A stretch of DNA of 36,950 nucleotides from NCBI GenBank assembly GCA_045642085.1, contig JAZUIF010000120.1, positions 1 to 36,950 of the forward strand, read 5' to 3'. Within the stretch, counting starts at the first letter, position 1. The number at the start of each line of letters is the position of its first letter. Shown one piece after another: positions 22,944 through 31,690 of this stretch. A program made the position numbers and the translations under genes. Source of the DNA: UBA1723 sp045642085. Lineage in GTDB: Bacteria; Bacteroidota; Bacteroidia; Bacteroidales; Paludibacteraceae. Under the pieces are notes generated by a model. That model searched no databases. It saw only the letters and a list, made by a program, of their open reading frames with translations, and was not told the origin of the DNA.

Positions 22944-24818
22944 GTGGAGAAGCACTTGAAGAAAATAGCAAATTTGATGATGTCAGCAATAGGAGTTGCC
23001 GGCATGTATTCTTGTGCCAATATGGGTAGCGGTCCACAAGGTGGTCCTCGTGACGTAACTCCACCAAAGTACATTCTAAGCACACCAGAAAGAAGTGCTG
23101 TTAATTCAAAGCCACAAAAGGCGGAAATCATTTTCGATGAATATGTAGTCTTGAAAGACGCTCAAGATGTGATTGTATCTCCTCCTATGGAGACAACACC
23201 TGAAATCAAGAGTGTTGGTAAAAAAGTCAGCGTCACATTCAAAGACTCATTGGAAGAAGACGCCACTTACATCATTGATTTTGGCAACAAAATCACAGAT
23301 TTCCGTGAAGGAAACCCAATTAGAAACTATTACTTCGAATTTTCAACTGGAGAAAAGATCGACTCATTCTGTATTTCAGGAAATGTAGTTGATGCCTATA
23401 CGCTTGTGCCTCAGGAAGCAATTACAATCGGAGTATATTCCAATTGGACAGATTCCACACTAGCGACAAAGAAATTCGAAAGAATAACAAAAACCGACAA
23501 AAACGGAAGATTCACACTACGTGGTTTGAAGGAAAAACCATATCATTTGTGTGCAGTAAAAGACGACAACACAAATTTCAGATATGACGCTCCAGGAGAA
23601 AGCCTTGCTTGGATAGACACAATTATCACTCCAAGAAAAAAAATGGAAGAGCGATGCGACACAATCTGGAAATCAGTCGACAGAGACTCTCTGCTAGGGT
23701 TGGAGCCTGGTTATGCACGTACAGACACCACTATAGTGGACAGTATCGAATGCAAAGAGCAGCCACACTATGTTCCGGATTCAATAGAGTTGCGTCTGTT
23801 CTCCAAGCCATTGCCATTCCAAGCATACAAGAAAGTGGAGCGCAAAGACGCTAAAAAAATGACACTTTTATTCTCAAACGAAAAGTTGCATTATCAGAAG
23901 CCTATAATTAAACCAATCAGTTTTACTCCAGAGTCGGACGACTGGTTTATTGTTGAGCCTAATATCACTACAGATACAATCCACTATTGGATCAAAGATA
24001 CAAATATTGTCAAGCAAGACACTCTTGAGTTTGCAATGACATATATTGCGACAGATTCGGCAGGTGCATTCGTAGAGCAGACTGATACTATAACAAGTAT
24101 TTATAAGAAGGTAAAAAACAATAAGAAAGAGACAAAATCATCCAAGAAGAAAAAGGATGCGTTGAAGATCTCAGTATCAAAATCTGTAGAAATAGACGGA
24201 GTACCAACGATTGAATTTGAGACTCCTATTTACGAATTAAACTCAGAGGTTTTGGTCATATTCGACAAAAAAGACACTACTGAGAAACCGTTACCTTTTG
24301 CGATTATCCCTGCTGACAGTTGTGGCAGAAAATTCAAAGTTGACGGAAAGTGGGAAGAGGGATTAACCTACCAGATTGTTGTTGACTCAGGCAAAGTAAA
24401 GGATATCTATGGTTTGGAGAGCGACTCAACCATCTTGGTATTCAAGAAGAAAGAGAAAAGAGAATATGCCAACATCACTTTGAAACTACAAGATATTCCA
24501 GAAGGTGATGTTTTGGCTGAACTTTTAGATAAAGATAAAATAATCAGAAGAGAGAAAATTTCAGGCGACAAAGTGGAATTTATCAATGTAAATCCAGGTT
24601 CATATGCAGTGCGACTAATTGTCGACACAGACAAAGATGGCGACTGGACTACAGGAGACTATAATGGGTTAAAACAGCCAGAGATGGTCTACTTCTTTGA
24701 GAAACCACTTTCTGTGACTGCCAACTGGGATTACGAGGAAGACTGGGTGATTGGCAAACTGCCGCTTCATGAGCAGCGTCCGACATCAACTTATCCAGCA
24801 CAAAAGAAAAATAGATAA
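22944..24818 (+). CDS. Ig-like domain lipoprotein
   Basis: A 624-residue envelope lipoprotein. The signal peptide ends at lipobox GMYSC (Cys24), followed by ANMGSGPQGGPRD. Residues about 35-135 form an SbsA-type Ig-like domain (PPKYILSTPERSAVNSK, then IIFDEYVVL, then DATYIIDFGNKITDF). Residues about 140-230 look like a carboxypeptidase-regulatory-type beta domain (SGNVVDAYTLVPQEA, then TDKNGRFTLRGLKEKPY). The rest is beta-rich, with a lysine-rich patch near 395-408 and a second such domain near the end (YANITLKLQDIPEGDV). The only start preserving this signal peptide is GTG at 22944. Homologues are common in Bacteroidota but I know of no proven role. WbqC starts one base after its stop, so the two are coupled. 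Confidence 0.85.
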   Translation: MEKHLKKIANLMMSAIGVAGMYSCANMGSGPQGGPRDVTPPKYILSTPERSAVNSKPQKAEIIFDEYVVLKDAQDVIVSPPMETTPEIKSVGKKVSVTFKDSLEEDATYIIDFGNKITDFREGNPIRNYYFEFSTGEKIDSFCISGNVVDAYTLVPQEAITIGVYSNWTDSTLATKKFERITKTDKNGRFTLRGLKEKPYHLCAVKDDNTNFRYDAPGESLAWIDTIITPRKKMEERCDTIWKSVDRDSLLGLEPGYARTDTTIVDSIECKEQPHYVPDSIELRLFSKPLPFQAYKKVERKDAKKMTLLFSNEKLHYQKPIIKPISFTPESDDWFIVEPNITTDTIHYWIKDTNIVKQDTLEFAMTYIATDSAGAFVEQTDTITSIYKKVKNNKKETKSSKKKKDALKISVSKSVEIDGVPTIEFETPIYELNSEVLVIFDKKDTTEKPLPFAIIPADSCGRKFKVDGKWEEGLTYQIVVDSGKVKDIYGLESDSTILVFKKKEKREYANITLKLQDIPEGDVLAELLDKDKIIRREKISGDKVEFINVNPGSYAVRLIVDTDKDGDWTTGDYNGLKQPEMVYFFEKPLSVTANWDYEEDWVIGKLPLHEQRPTSTYPAQKKNR

Positions 24819-24819
24819 G

Positions 24820-25437
24820 ATGATAGTATTGCAGTCAGCATATTTCGCACCAGTAGGTTACTATGCCAAAATCTATGCCCACGACAAGATTATTGTGGAG
24901 CAGCACGACCATTATGTCAAGCAGACATACAGGAACAGATGCCGCATTCAGACAGAAAGTGGAGTGATGGATTTAAGTATTCCAGTCGAAAAGTTTGCAG
25001 ATAAGACAAAAATAAAAGATATTTGCATTTCGTATGGACAGGAGTGGCGACGTCTACACTTGAGAGCGATGGAAACAAGCTATAATTCCACACCGTTTTT
25101 CGAGTATTACAAAGACGACATCCACGCCATATATGAAAAAAAAGAGAAATATCTATTTGATTTCAACATGCGACTAATGGAGTTCACACTCGACGCACTT
25201 GGAATGCAGAAAGAGATTTTAACAACAGATAGTTACTTTGAAGGTGAAGCAGAAATTGAAGATGCGAGAGAACTGTTTCATCCTAAAAGAGAAAGCATAA
25301 GCACAGATTCAAAACCCTATTACCAAATGTTTGCGGAAAAGTTTGGGTTTACAGATGGATTAAGCATAGTGGATCTACTATTCAACCTTGGTCCGGAATC
25401 AGTGCTATATTTAAAAGAAAAGTCAAAAAATATATAA
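24820..25437 (+). CDS. WbqC family protein
   Basis: A 205-residue cytosolic protein of the WbqC-like family (PF08889), named after a gene in an O-antigen cluster. Typical segments: MIVLQSAYFAPVGYYAKI at the N-terminus, IVEQHDHYVKQTYRNRC near residue 25, and FFEYYKDDIHAIYE near 90. I chose ATG 24820 because it gives the family N-terminus; upstream in-frame starts lie within the Ig-like gene. The biochemical role is not established; membership in glycan or envelope loci is common. It sits one base after the lipoprotein stop and overlaps the acyltransferase start by one base (TAATG). Confidence 0.88.
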   Translation: MIVLQSAYFAPVGYYAKIYAHDKIIVEQHDHYVKQTYRNRCRIQTESGVMDLSIPVEKFADKTKIKDICISYGQEWRRLHLRAMETSYNSTPFFEYYKDDIHAIYEKKEKYLFDFNMRLMEFTLDALGMQKEILTTDSYFEGEAEIEDARELFHPKRESISTDSKPYYQMFAEKFGFTDGLSIVDLLFNLGPESVLYLKEKSKNI

Positions 25438-26594
25438 TGGAGACGGAATACAATTTTGACGACATGCGTCCGTTCTATGATTCGGAAATTGCAGATGCTA
25501 TTGCACGCGTATGTAGCAATGAAGAATTCTTAAAGGTACTGCCACACATCTTCCCTGAGGCTGACACTAATGCCATCGTGGCGAAGGTGAAGACGATCAA
25601 GTCTGCTGATGAATTCCAGCAGATTATCATGACTCGTTTCTTGGGCGATTTGGTAGACAAGACATCTGATGGCTTGTCTAATAATGGTATGGATGCACTT
25701 TCTAACGACAAAAAATACCTATTCATATCAAACCACCGCGACATCATTCTTGATGCTGCGTTGCTAAACGTGCAGCTGATTGCCAAAGGAATCCAGACTT
25801 CTCAGAACGCAATCGGAGACAATCTATGTTCAAAGCCTTGGATTACAGACTTGATGAAAATCAACAAAAGTTTGATTGTCAACCGTTCTGGCACAAAGCG
25901 TGAGATTTTCATGTCTTCGCAGAAAATGTCTGCTTATATCCGTTCCATGGTCACAGAAAACAAGTCATCTGTGTGGATTGCCCAGCGTGAAGGTCGAGCA
26001 AAGGATAGCAATGACGTTATGCAGGAGAGTCTTTTGAAGATGTTGAATATGAGTAGTGAGAACGTAAAGCAGGGATTCATGGATTTGAACATCACTCCTA
26101 TCGCCATATGCTACGAGTATGACGCATGTGATTTCTTAAAGGCTAAAGAATTCCAGCAGAAACGTGATAATCCTGAATTCAAGAAAGCTCCACAAGATGA
26201 CATCATCAATATGAATACTGGTCTTCGTGGATACAAGGGTAGAATTCATTATGAAGTCACTAAAACAATCTCTCCGTTGATCAATCAAATCGTTAACGAT
26301 GAAGACGACCGCCAGCAAGTGATTGAAAAAGTAGCCAAACTGATTGATGGTGCAATCCACAAGGCTTACCGTTTCTTCCCAGGCAACTATGTCGCTTATG
26401 ATGAAAGATTCAACACAGACAGATTCAAAGACAAGTATTCTACTATAGAAAAGAACACTTTCGACAACTACTTGGAAGAACAGATAGGCAAAATCGACCT
26501 AGAGAACAAAGACGAAGAGTTCTTAAGGACAAAGATGCTGGAGATGTACTCCAACACCCTTGTGAACCATCTTGCATCAGTCGGTGAATTATAA
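25437..26594 (+). CDS. PlsC/glycerol-phosphate acyltransferase-like protein
   Basis: A 385-residue protein with no signal peptide or long membrane segment. The acyltransferase core is visible at YLFISNHRDIILDAALL (residues 94-110) and at SVWIAQREGRAKDSNDV (about 183-199). The first corresponds to the NHxxxxD catalytic motif. Here the aspartate falls one residue later than usual (NHRDIILD), a variant I recall from Bacteroidota homologues. Members transfer acyl chains to glycerol-phosphate or similar acceptors; the acceptor here is unknown, and both phospholipid and lipid A-type lipids are possible. It overlaps wbqC by one base and precedes radC by 18 bases. Confidence 0.82.
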   Translation: METEYNFDDMRPFYDSEIADAIARVCSNEEFLKVLPHIFPEADTNAIVAKVKTIKSADEFQQIIMTRFLGDLVDKTSDGLSNNGMDALSNDKKYLFISNHRDIILDAALLNVQLIAKGIQTSQNAIGDNLCSKPWITDLMKINKSLIVNRSGTKREIFMSSQKMSAYIRSMVTENKSSVWIAQREGRAKDSNDVMQESLLKMLNMSSENVKQGFMDLNITPIAICYEYDACDFLKAKEFQQKRDNPEFKKAPQDDIINMNTGLRGYKGRIHYEVTKTISPLINQIVNDEDDRQQVIEKVAKLIDGAIHKAYRFFPGNYVAYDERFNTDRFKDKYSTIEKNTFDNYLEEQIGKIDLENKDEEFLRTKMLEMYSNTLVNHLASVGEL

Positions 26595-26612
26595 ACAATC
26601 AAATAAAACTTT

Positions 26613-27371
26613 ATGACATTAAGATTAGTAACAGCCAAAAAAGAAAATGAAGAAGATATTGATATTTGGCAAGAGAACGCCTCATCAAAAGACTCTTCAT
26701 TGAAAAACATGGACAAGGAGACTCTTCCAAGAGAAAAATTCTTGTCCTATGGAGCAGAGTCACTTTCTAACGCTGAATTGCTCGCCATACTTGTAGGCTC
26801 AGGCACACCCGGACAGAATGTGATTGAGTTGTGTAAAGAGATATTGGTCGACTCGGAAGATAAGATCGGAGTCTTAGCAAAACGAGACGTCAACTATCTT
26901 TGCAGATTCAAAGGGATAGGACCAGCCAAGGCACTCACGATCGCTGCTGCCATGGAATTGGCGACACGAAGACGTAAGGAGGTTGATTCCTACAGAAAAG
27001 TAAGAAGTAGCATCGATCTATATGAAGCATTCGCACCTGGTCTCCAGAATTGTCTAAGTGAAGAGGTCCATATGGCAATGATTGACGGAGCCGGCAATAT
27101 CCGTAAGATAGAATGCATTTCCAAAGGTTCTTTCGATTGTTCGTTACTCGACGTAAGAATCGTAGTCAGCAAAGCTTTGCTCAACGGATTCTCAACAGTA
27201 GCGTTGGCTCATAACCATCCAAGTGGCTCAACCACACCAAGCGTGGCAGATATCAAGTCGACACACGAGATTTTCCGTGGTTGCCAGATGATGCGAATAA
27301 GGTTGATCGACCATATCATAATAGCAAACAACGAATACTACAGTTTCTCCGATAAAGAGACATTGGAATAA
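26613..27371 (+). CDS. radC: RadC family JAB/MPN+ domain protein
   Basis: A 252-residue protein of the RadC/YsxA family. Residues about 35-120 are helical with a helix-hairpin-helix (FKGIGPAKALTIAAAMEL near 99-116). Residues about 125-245 are the JAB domain with the metal-site motif HNHPSGSTTPSVAD (H200, H202, D213). Despite the name, a direct repair role has not held up for E. coli RadC; metal-dependent peptidase or nuclease activity is predicted. The N-terminal 33 residues before MDKETLPREKFL are unusual, so a start at that second Met (26709) is possible. It is in line with the neighbours and probably shares their transcript. Confidence 0.92.
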   Translation: MTLRLVTAKKENEEDIDIWQENASSKDSSLKNMDKETLPREKFLSYGAESLSNAELLAILVGSGTPGQNVIELCKEILVDSEDKIGVLAKRDVNYLCRFKGIGPAKALTIAAAMELATRRRKEVDSYRKVRSSIDLYEAFAPGLQNCLSEEVHMAMIDGAGNIRKIECISKGSFDCSLLDVRIVVSKALLNGFSTVALAHNHPSGSTTPSVADIKSTHEIFRGCQMMRIRLIDHIIIANNEYYSFSDKETLE

Positions 27372-27382
27372 AGATTACAATC

Positions 27383-28645
27383 ATGATTCACATCATTGCG
27401 TCTCATACCAACAGATTAGAATACGTATGCCGACAGATCTTCAACCGTTGGCTTGGAGTTGATTTCGAATTCTGTTGCCAAGATAATATAAAAGCCGACG
27501 CAAATGATGCAGTAGTAAACTATTCCGACTCAGCCATCGCCAATGCCATCAACATCACACCTTATGGTCTAATTAATCAGACAGGCATACGTGACGTCAA
27601 CACGGAATGGGAAGGCGAGCATCTTTTCCCAACAGAATGTGAGTTTGGATTTGACATCTTTTCTGCCGTATTTTACCTTATTTCACGCTACGAGGAATAC
27701 AGAAGTCAAGACGTTGACAAACATGGTCGCTACAAGCCTGAAAATAGCATTTTATATAAGCAAGGAATGTTACATACACCCGTAGTCGACAAATGGGTGG
27801 AAGAATTACGTCTTGCCATAAACAACAAATTCGGATTGGCTATTTCTAAACATACTCCGGAGAATCTCACCACAGTTGATGTCGACAACATCTATGCTTT
27901 CCGCAACAAAGGCATTTTCAGACATCTAATAAGTAGCGTCAAAGATATAATCAGAGGGGATAAGGAAGATTTATCAAAAAGGTGGAAAACGCTGGCTCAC
28001 ATCGACGAAGATCCTTTTTTCAATATAGAGGAAGTTAGCAGACATCTAGCCAATGAGAATCCCAACAACGTGATTTTCTTCCACTGCGGATGCTATGGCA
28101 AATTTGACAAGAAAACAATATTCCCTAGTCTGCGCTATTGGAAAGCAAAACAAAGAATCGACAAGCAGATTGTTGTCGGTCTACACGTATCGTATAGAGC
28201 CGCAACTAATGACACTGCACTCAAACTAGAAAAGTGGGCATTGGAAAAATGTTTGGGAAGACGCGTCACAAAATGCCGATTCCACTATCTTAAATTCGCA
28301 CTTCCATACGGATATGAAAGATTAGAAGCAATAGGAATTACAGATGATTACTCAATGGCTTATTCCAACGTCGCAGGTTATCGTGCTGGGACATCAAGAT
28401 CATTTACGTTCTATAATTTAGAAAAAGAGAAGGAAAGCAATCTCACAGTTCATCCTTTAATTGTCATGGACAAGACATTGCGTTCGAACATGAATCTTAG
28501 CGTAGACGATGCATATGAATATATAGACAAGCTTAAGGAAAAATGTAACAATGCAGGAGGAGACTTCACTACCCTATTCCACAACGAGAATGTTGCAGAT
28601 TTGAATGGTTGGGGGATATGGGGAGAAAGATTCTTCTCAAGATAA
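27383..28645 (+). CDS. Polysaccharide deacetylase-like protein
   Basis: A 420-residue protein without a clear signal peptide. The N-terminal 150 residues form a separate domain common to Bacteroidota homologues (WEGEHLFPTECEFGFDIFSA, then FYLISRYEEY). The remaining part is a carbohydrate-esterase-4-like barrel: TTVDVDNIYAFRNKG (D166, D168) as motif 1, VIFFHCGCYGKFDKK near 230-244, IVVGLHVSYRAA with H268, and YSNVAGYRAGTSRSF with R334 in the late arginine motif. Sugar N-deacetylation on a surface glycan is likely but unproven. The last 9 bases overlap the end of the convergent minus-strand gene at 28637, and no terminator is visible between them. Confidence 0.8.
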   Translation: MIHIIASHTNRLEYVCRQIFNRWLGVDFEFCCQDNIKADANDAVVNYSDSAIANAINITPYGLINQTGIRDVNTEWEGEHLFPTECEFGFDIFSAVFYLISRYEEYRSQDVDKHGRYKPENSILYKQGMLHTPVVDKWVEELRLAINNKFGLAISKHTPENLTTVDVDNIYAFRNKGIFRHLISSVKDIIRGDKEDLSKRWKTLAHIDEDPFFNIEEVSRHLANENPNNVIFFHCGCYGKFDKKTIFPSLRYWKAKQRIDKQIVVGLHVSYRAATNDTALKLEKWALEKCLGRRVTKCRFHYLKFALPYGYERLEAIGITDDYSMAYSNVAGYRAGTSRSFTFYNLEKEKESNLTVHPLIVMDKTLRSNMNLSVDDAYEYIDKLKEKCNNAGGDFTTLFHNENVADLNGWGIWGERFFSR

Positions 28646-29032
28646 AGCATCCTTAATATCATTCATAGTCTTCATCACATATAAAAACAATGGGAACACT
28701 ACAATAAGCGCCCCCAATACAACCCCATCGAACAAATCCGCAATCAAAGCATTTGAGGCGAACAACCCCTCTCCAACACAAACGACAAGTAATGGTTGCT
28801 TTGATACATTAGAATAAACAGCTTTGATATTCTTATTGCTGTTCATCACAAGATAGCCTAAAACCCCAGCAATAAGTGTAGATGAAAGAAATGTCAGTAA
28901 GAACTGAAAATCAGACAAAGTCAATGGAGCATATCCATTAATAGTCATTCCATAGACTATTCCAGCAACGACAATCGCAAGAATAGAATATAGGGCTAGG
29001 AATGGCAGTATATATTTCTTGAAAACTTTCAT
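28637..29032 (-). CDS. Small four-helix membrane protein of unknown function
   Basis: A 131-residue protein with four hydrophobic segments: ILPFLALYSILAIVVAGIVYG (about 8-28), the LLTFLSSTLIAGVLGYLVM stretch (about 45-63), LLVVCVGEGLFASNALIADL (about 81-100) and VLGALIVVFPLFLYVM (about 105-120). It has no catalytic motif that I recognise and I cannot name a family. Its stop lies inside the 3' end of the convergent deacetylase gene. Confidence 0.65.
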   Translation of the reverse strand: MKVFKKYILPFLALYSILAIVVAGIVYGMTINGYAPLTLSDFQFLLTFLSSTLIAGVLGYLVMNSNKNIKAVYSNVSKQPLLVVCVGEGLFASNALIADLFDGVVLGALIVVFPLFLYVMKTMNDIKDALS

Positions 29033-29059
29033 AATATCATAAAATTGGGCAACAAAAAT

Positions 29060-29080
29060 GGGCGAGCACTAGACTCGCCC
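29060..29080 (-). terminator. Intrinsic terminator after the YggS gene
   Basis: GGGCGAG (29060-29066) and CTCGCCC (29074-29080) form a perfect 7-base stem with a 7-base loop. On the minus strand it is followed by ATTTTTG. It lies 43 bases past the yggS stop and upstream of the small membrane-protein gene. Confidence 0.8.
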
Positions 29081-29122
29081 TACAATAAGAATGTTGGAAA
29101 ATACCAATATTTCATTCAAGAA

Positions 29123-29788
29123 TCAATTATAGACACGATTGCCAAAAATGAAACTGCCGACACGAACTAACGTGCTTCCAAGCAAAGTCGCAATCTCATA
29201 GTCACCACTCATTCCCATTGATAACTCAGAAAACTTAGGTGCAAATGTAAGCTGAGCAGAATGATAGAATGAAGAAAGTTGCTCGAACTCATGTTTAATC
29301 TGCTCTCTATCATCAGTGGCAGTGGCCATACCCATCAAACCGACAATCTCGACATTTTCATATTTAGCCAAAGCGTTGCTATCATATAAAGCCTTCACAT
29401 CATCGAATGAGAATCCATATTTAGTCTCTTCCTCCGCAATGTGCACCTCTAGCAAGCATTTCACTACTCTTCCAACCTTCTTTGCCTGCTTATCTATTTC
29501 CGCAAGCAAATGCTCACTGTCGACACTATGAATCAGCTCAACAAATGGGACTATATACTTAACCTTATTGGTCTGCAAGTGACCGATAAAATGCCACTTA
29601 ATGTCTTTTGGCAACGCCTCATACTTCTCCACCAACTCCTGTGCATGACTCTCTGCGAACAAGCGTTGGCCAGCAGTGTCATAAGCCTCCTGTATTGCCT
29701 CTTTAGGATGATACTTTGACACAGCTAGAAGCTCTGTGCCTGGCTTCAATTTAGATTTAACCTCGTCAATTCTATCCTTGATTGCCAT
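29123..29788 (-). CDS. YggS family pyridoxal-5'-phosphate homeostasis protein
   Basis: A 221-residue cytosolic PLP-binding protein with the fold of the alanine-racemase N-terminal barrel. The PLP lysine lies in LLAVSKYHPKEAIQEAY (about residues 20-36). HFIGHLQTNKVKYIVP (about 66-81), LHSVDSEHLLAEID, and LSMGMSGDYEIATLLGSTLVRVGSFIFG near the C-terminus are the family signatures. It has no known catalytic reaction; loss disturbs PLP and amino-acid balance. It follows the DUF4494 gene by 30 bases and has its own terminator. Confidence 0.94.
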   Translation of the reverse strand: MAIKDRIDEVKSKLKPGTELLAVSKYHPKEAIQEAYDTAGQRLFAESHAQELVEKYEALPKDIKWHFIGHLQTNKVKYIVPFVELIHSVDSEHLLAEIDKQAKKVGRVVKCLLEVHIAEEETKYGFSFDDVKALYDSNALAKYENVEIVGLMGMATATDDREQIKHEFEQLSSFYHSAQLTFAPKFSELSMGMSGDYEIATLLGSTLVRVGSFIFGNRVYN

Positions 29789-29818
29789 AGTTTATTTAAT
29801 TAAAATCGATTTCTCAAC

Positions 29819-30292
29819 TTAAGCTTCCGAACCGTCTGAAAGATGAGTCAAATCTGCCTCACTGTTGTCTTCCATTGTATATGGGAAGATATCTAGGATT
29901 GGAGTCTCCTGAATCGCAACAATTTCATAATCAGAAACAGAGTCCTTCATATTCTCGATAAGATGATCAGCAGCGTTCATCAAATCATTTCCGATAACAA
30001 GGATATTCGAATTTGCACGATGCTCTTTTGCACTTACCTCATCGATAGTAACGAAAGCAACCTTAAACTTATACCACTTGTCGCCTTCCTCATTAGGAAA
30101 GATCTCATTGATTGGAGACTTCTTGATACTAGCGACTGTGAACTCTCCAAATGGAGCCACCTCACGACTGATTCTATCTTCCGCCTCTGAAAAATTCAAC
30201 GCCTCAACAAGATAAACCTCAGTTGCTCTTGTACTCTTACCTCCTTCGTCTTCCTTACGATAGACGACCTTACACTCAAACCAAATATTCAT
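29819..30292 (-). CDS. DUF4494 domain protein
   Basis: A 157-residue soluble protein with no signal peptide. The segments IWFECKVVYRKEDEGGK (2-18), VYLVEALNFSEAEDRI (about 27-42) and ASIKKSPINEIFPNEEGDKWYKFKVAFVT recur in the Bacteroidota family DUF4494. A second copy of the NEIFP-like turn appears as PILDIFPY near 132-139, suggesting an internal duplication. No biochemical function is known. It lies 25 bases downstream of the FGE-domain gene and 30 bases upstream of yggS. Confidence 0.82.
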   Translation of the reverse strand: MNIWFECKVVYRKEDEGGKSTRATEVYLVEALNFSEAEDRISREVAPFGEFTVASIKKSPINEIFPNEEGDKWYKFKVAFVTIDEVSAKEHRANSNILVIGNDLMNAADHLIENMKDSVSDYEIVAIQETPILDIFPYTMEDNSEADLTHLSDGSEA

Positions 30293-30317
30293 AATTAATT
30301 GTATTTATAAGTCTTTA

Positions 30318-31685
30318 TTATTCAGCAAGTCTGAATCCGAATGTATACTTGTCAGTTGGCGAACATGCACGACGATAAGCAACACCACAGCGAGATTTCT
30401 CATGGAAATAACCGCTTCCCTTCATAACCTTGCGTCCTTCGATTAGTTTGTTCTTTATCTTATCACTCTCATCAATCTTGTAAAGTGAGAATGTATCTGT
30501 ATTTGCATAATAAAAATCTTTCTTCACCTGAGGCTCTAGATATTTGAAATCGTCAGCACACCACTCCGACACATTTCCTGTCATATCATAGATACCTAGC
30601 TCATTAGCCTTTTTCTTTCCAACTGGATGAGGCTTCGCATTTGAATTGTCGCGACACCAACCTACCTCATCTAGATCATTTGATCCAGAATATTGATAAG
30701 ATTTCGACATCACGCCTCCTCTTGCAGCAAACTCCCACTCTGCTTCCTTTGGCAAACGGTAGTTTCTACCAGTCAACTCATTCAATTTTGCAATAAAAGC
30801 AACTGCATCATTCCAAGAGACATTATAAACAGGAAGATCATCTCCTTTTATCGGACTTGGATTGGATGGCATAACCTTGTTCCACTGAGACTGAGTCACC
30901 TCATATTTAGCGATTTTGAATGAATCCACAGTAGCCTCAACATCTCCTTTCTCTCCCATCATAAACTTACCTCCAGCCACAGAGATCATACCGAAATCTA
31001 TATCCAAAGTTGGTTGCATTGGAATTTCCTCTATCTCTGTCCCTGTTGTGTTGAATGTAGACATCTGCACCTCCACATCTTCATCATATGCAGCCACCAT
31101 ACATACAGCATCGTTTATATTACCTTCAGCCATCTTTGCTGCACCTAATTCAGGCAACGCCTTCAAAGTACGCATCAAATTTATCTCCCCTAAATTATTT
31201 TTGCTCACATAACCAATAAGAGCATTCTTAGAATTGAATACTGGAGAACATTCAGATCCGGTTTCTATCTTATTGTCCAACATAAACATCTTTCCAAACA
31301 TATGGATCTTCGACTTTGTAGTGTACGGTGTTGTCTTGAACTTCGTGATTAACGGATACGAAACAACTGATACACTATCTTGTTTGATCTGATCCTTCGA
31401 AATAACGTAAGGAAGAGTTTCAATATTTTTATCTACCTGAATAATAGCAATATCATTCGCAAGGTCAACACGAACAACCTTAGCCTTATACGCCATAGAG
31501 AAAGATTTCTCCAAACCATATACGACAAGTGACTTAGCGTTATTTGCAAGAGCATAATCAGTCACGATTTTTCCGTCATTACTAATCAAAAATCCAGTGC
31601 AGCTACCTACCACATCCGCGAATACAGTAGACACAGATGCCATGACAGCAAGCAGAACAGACAATATATTTTTCATTACACTCAT
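30318..31685 (-). CDS. Exported fusion: degenerate trypsin-like domain plus FGE/sulfatase-modifying-factor domain
   Basis: A 455-residue protein with a Sec signal peptide (cleavage probably after FA near residue 23). Residues about 25-165 follow an HtrA/trypsin fold: SCTGFLISNDGKIVTDYAL, VRVDLANDIAIIQV, ETGSECSPVFNSKNALIGYV. The catalytic His is replaced (DYALANN instead of NxHV), and the Ser motif GxSGxP reads GSECSP; only the Asp (LANDIAI) remains. It is probably a pseudoprotease. Residues about 230-455 are an FGE-sulfatase domain: SVAGGKFMMGEKG, AKYEVTQSQWNKVM, YRLPKEAEWEFAARGG, GIYDMTGNVSEWCADD, FGFRLAE. The paired catalytic cysteines of true FGE are not both present (GSGYFHEKSRCGVAYRR: His at the first). 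A binding or structural role, as in Gld-type proteins, seems likelier than catalysis. I chose ATG 31685; the next Met (31676) is possible. Confidence 0.8.
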   Translation of the reverse strand: MSVMKNILSVLLAVMASVSTVFADVVGSCTGFLISNDGKIVTDYALANNAKSLVVYGLEKSFSMAYKAKVVRVDLANDIAIIQVDKNIETLPYVISKDQIKQDSVSVVSYPLITKFKTTPYTTKSKIHMFGKMFMLDNKIETGSECSPVFNSKNALIGYVSKNNLGEINLMRTLKALPELGAAKMAEGNINDAVCMVAAYDEDVEVQMSTFNTTGTEIEEIPMQPTLDIDFGMISVAGGKFMMGEKGDVEATVDSFKIAKYEVTQSQWNKVMPSNPSPIKGDDLPVYNVSWNDAVAFIAKLNELTGRNYRLPKEAEWEFAARGGVMSKSYQYSGSNDLDEVGWCRDNSNAKPHPVGKKKANELGIYDMTGNVSEWCADDFKYLEPQVKKDFYYANTDTFSLYKIDESDKIKNKLIEGRKVMKGSGYFHEKSRCGVAYRRACSPTDKYTFGFRLAE

Positions 31686-31690
31686 CTTAT

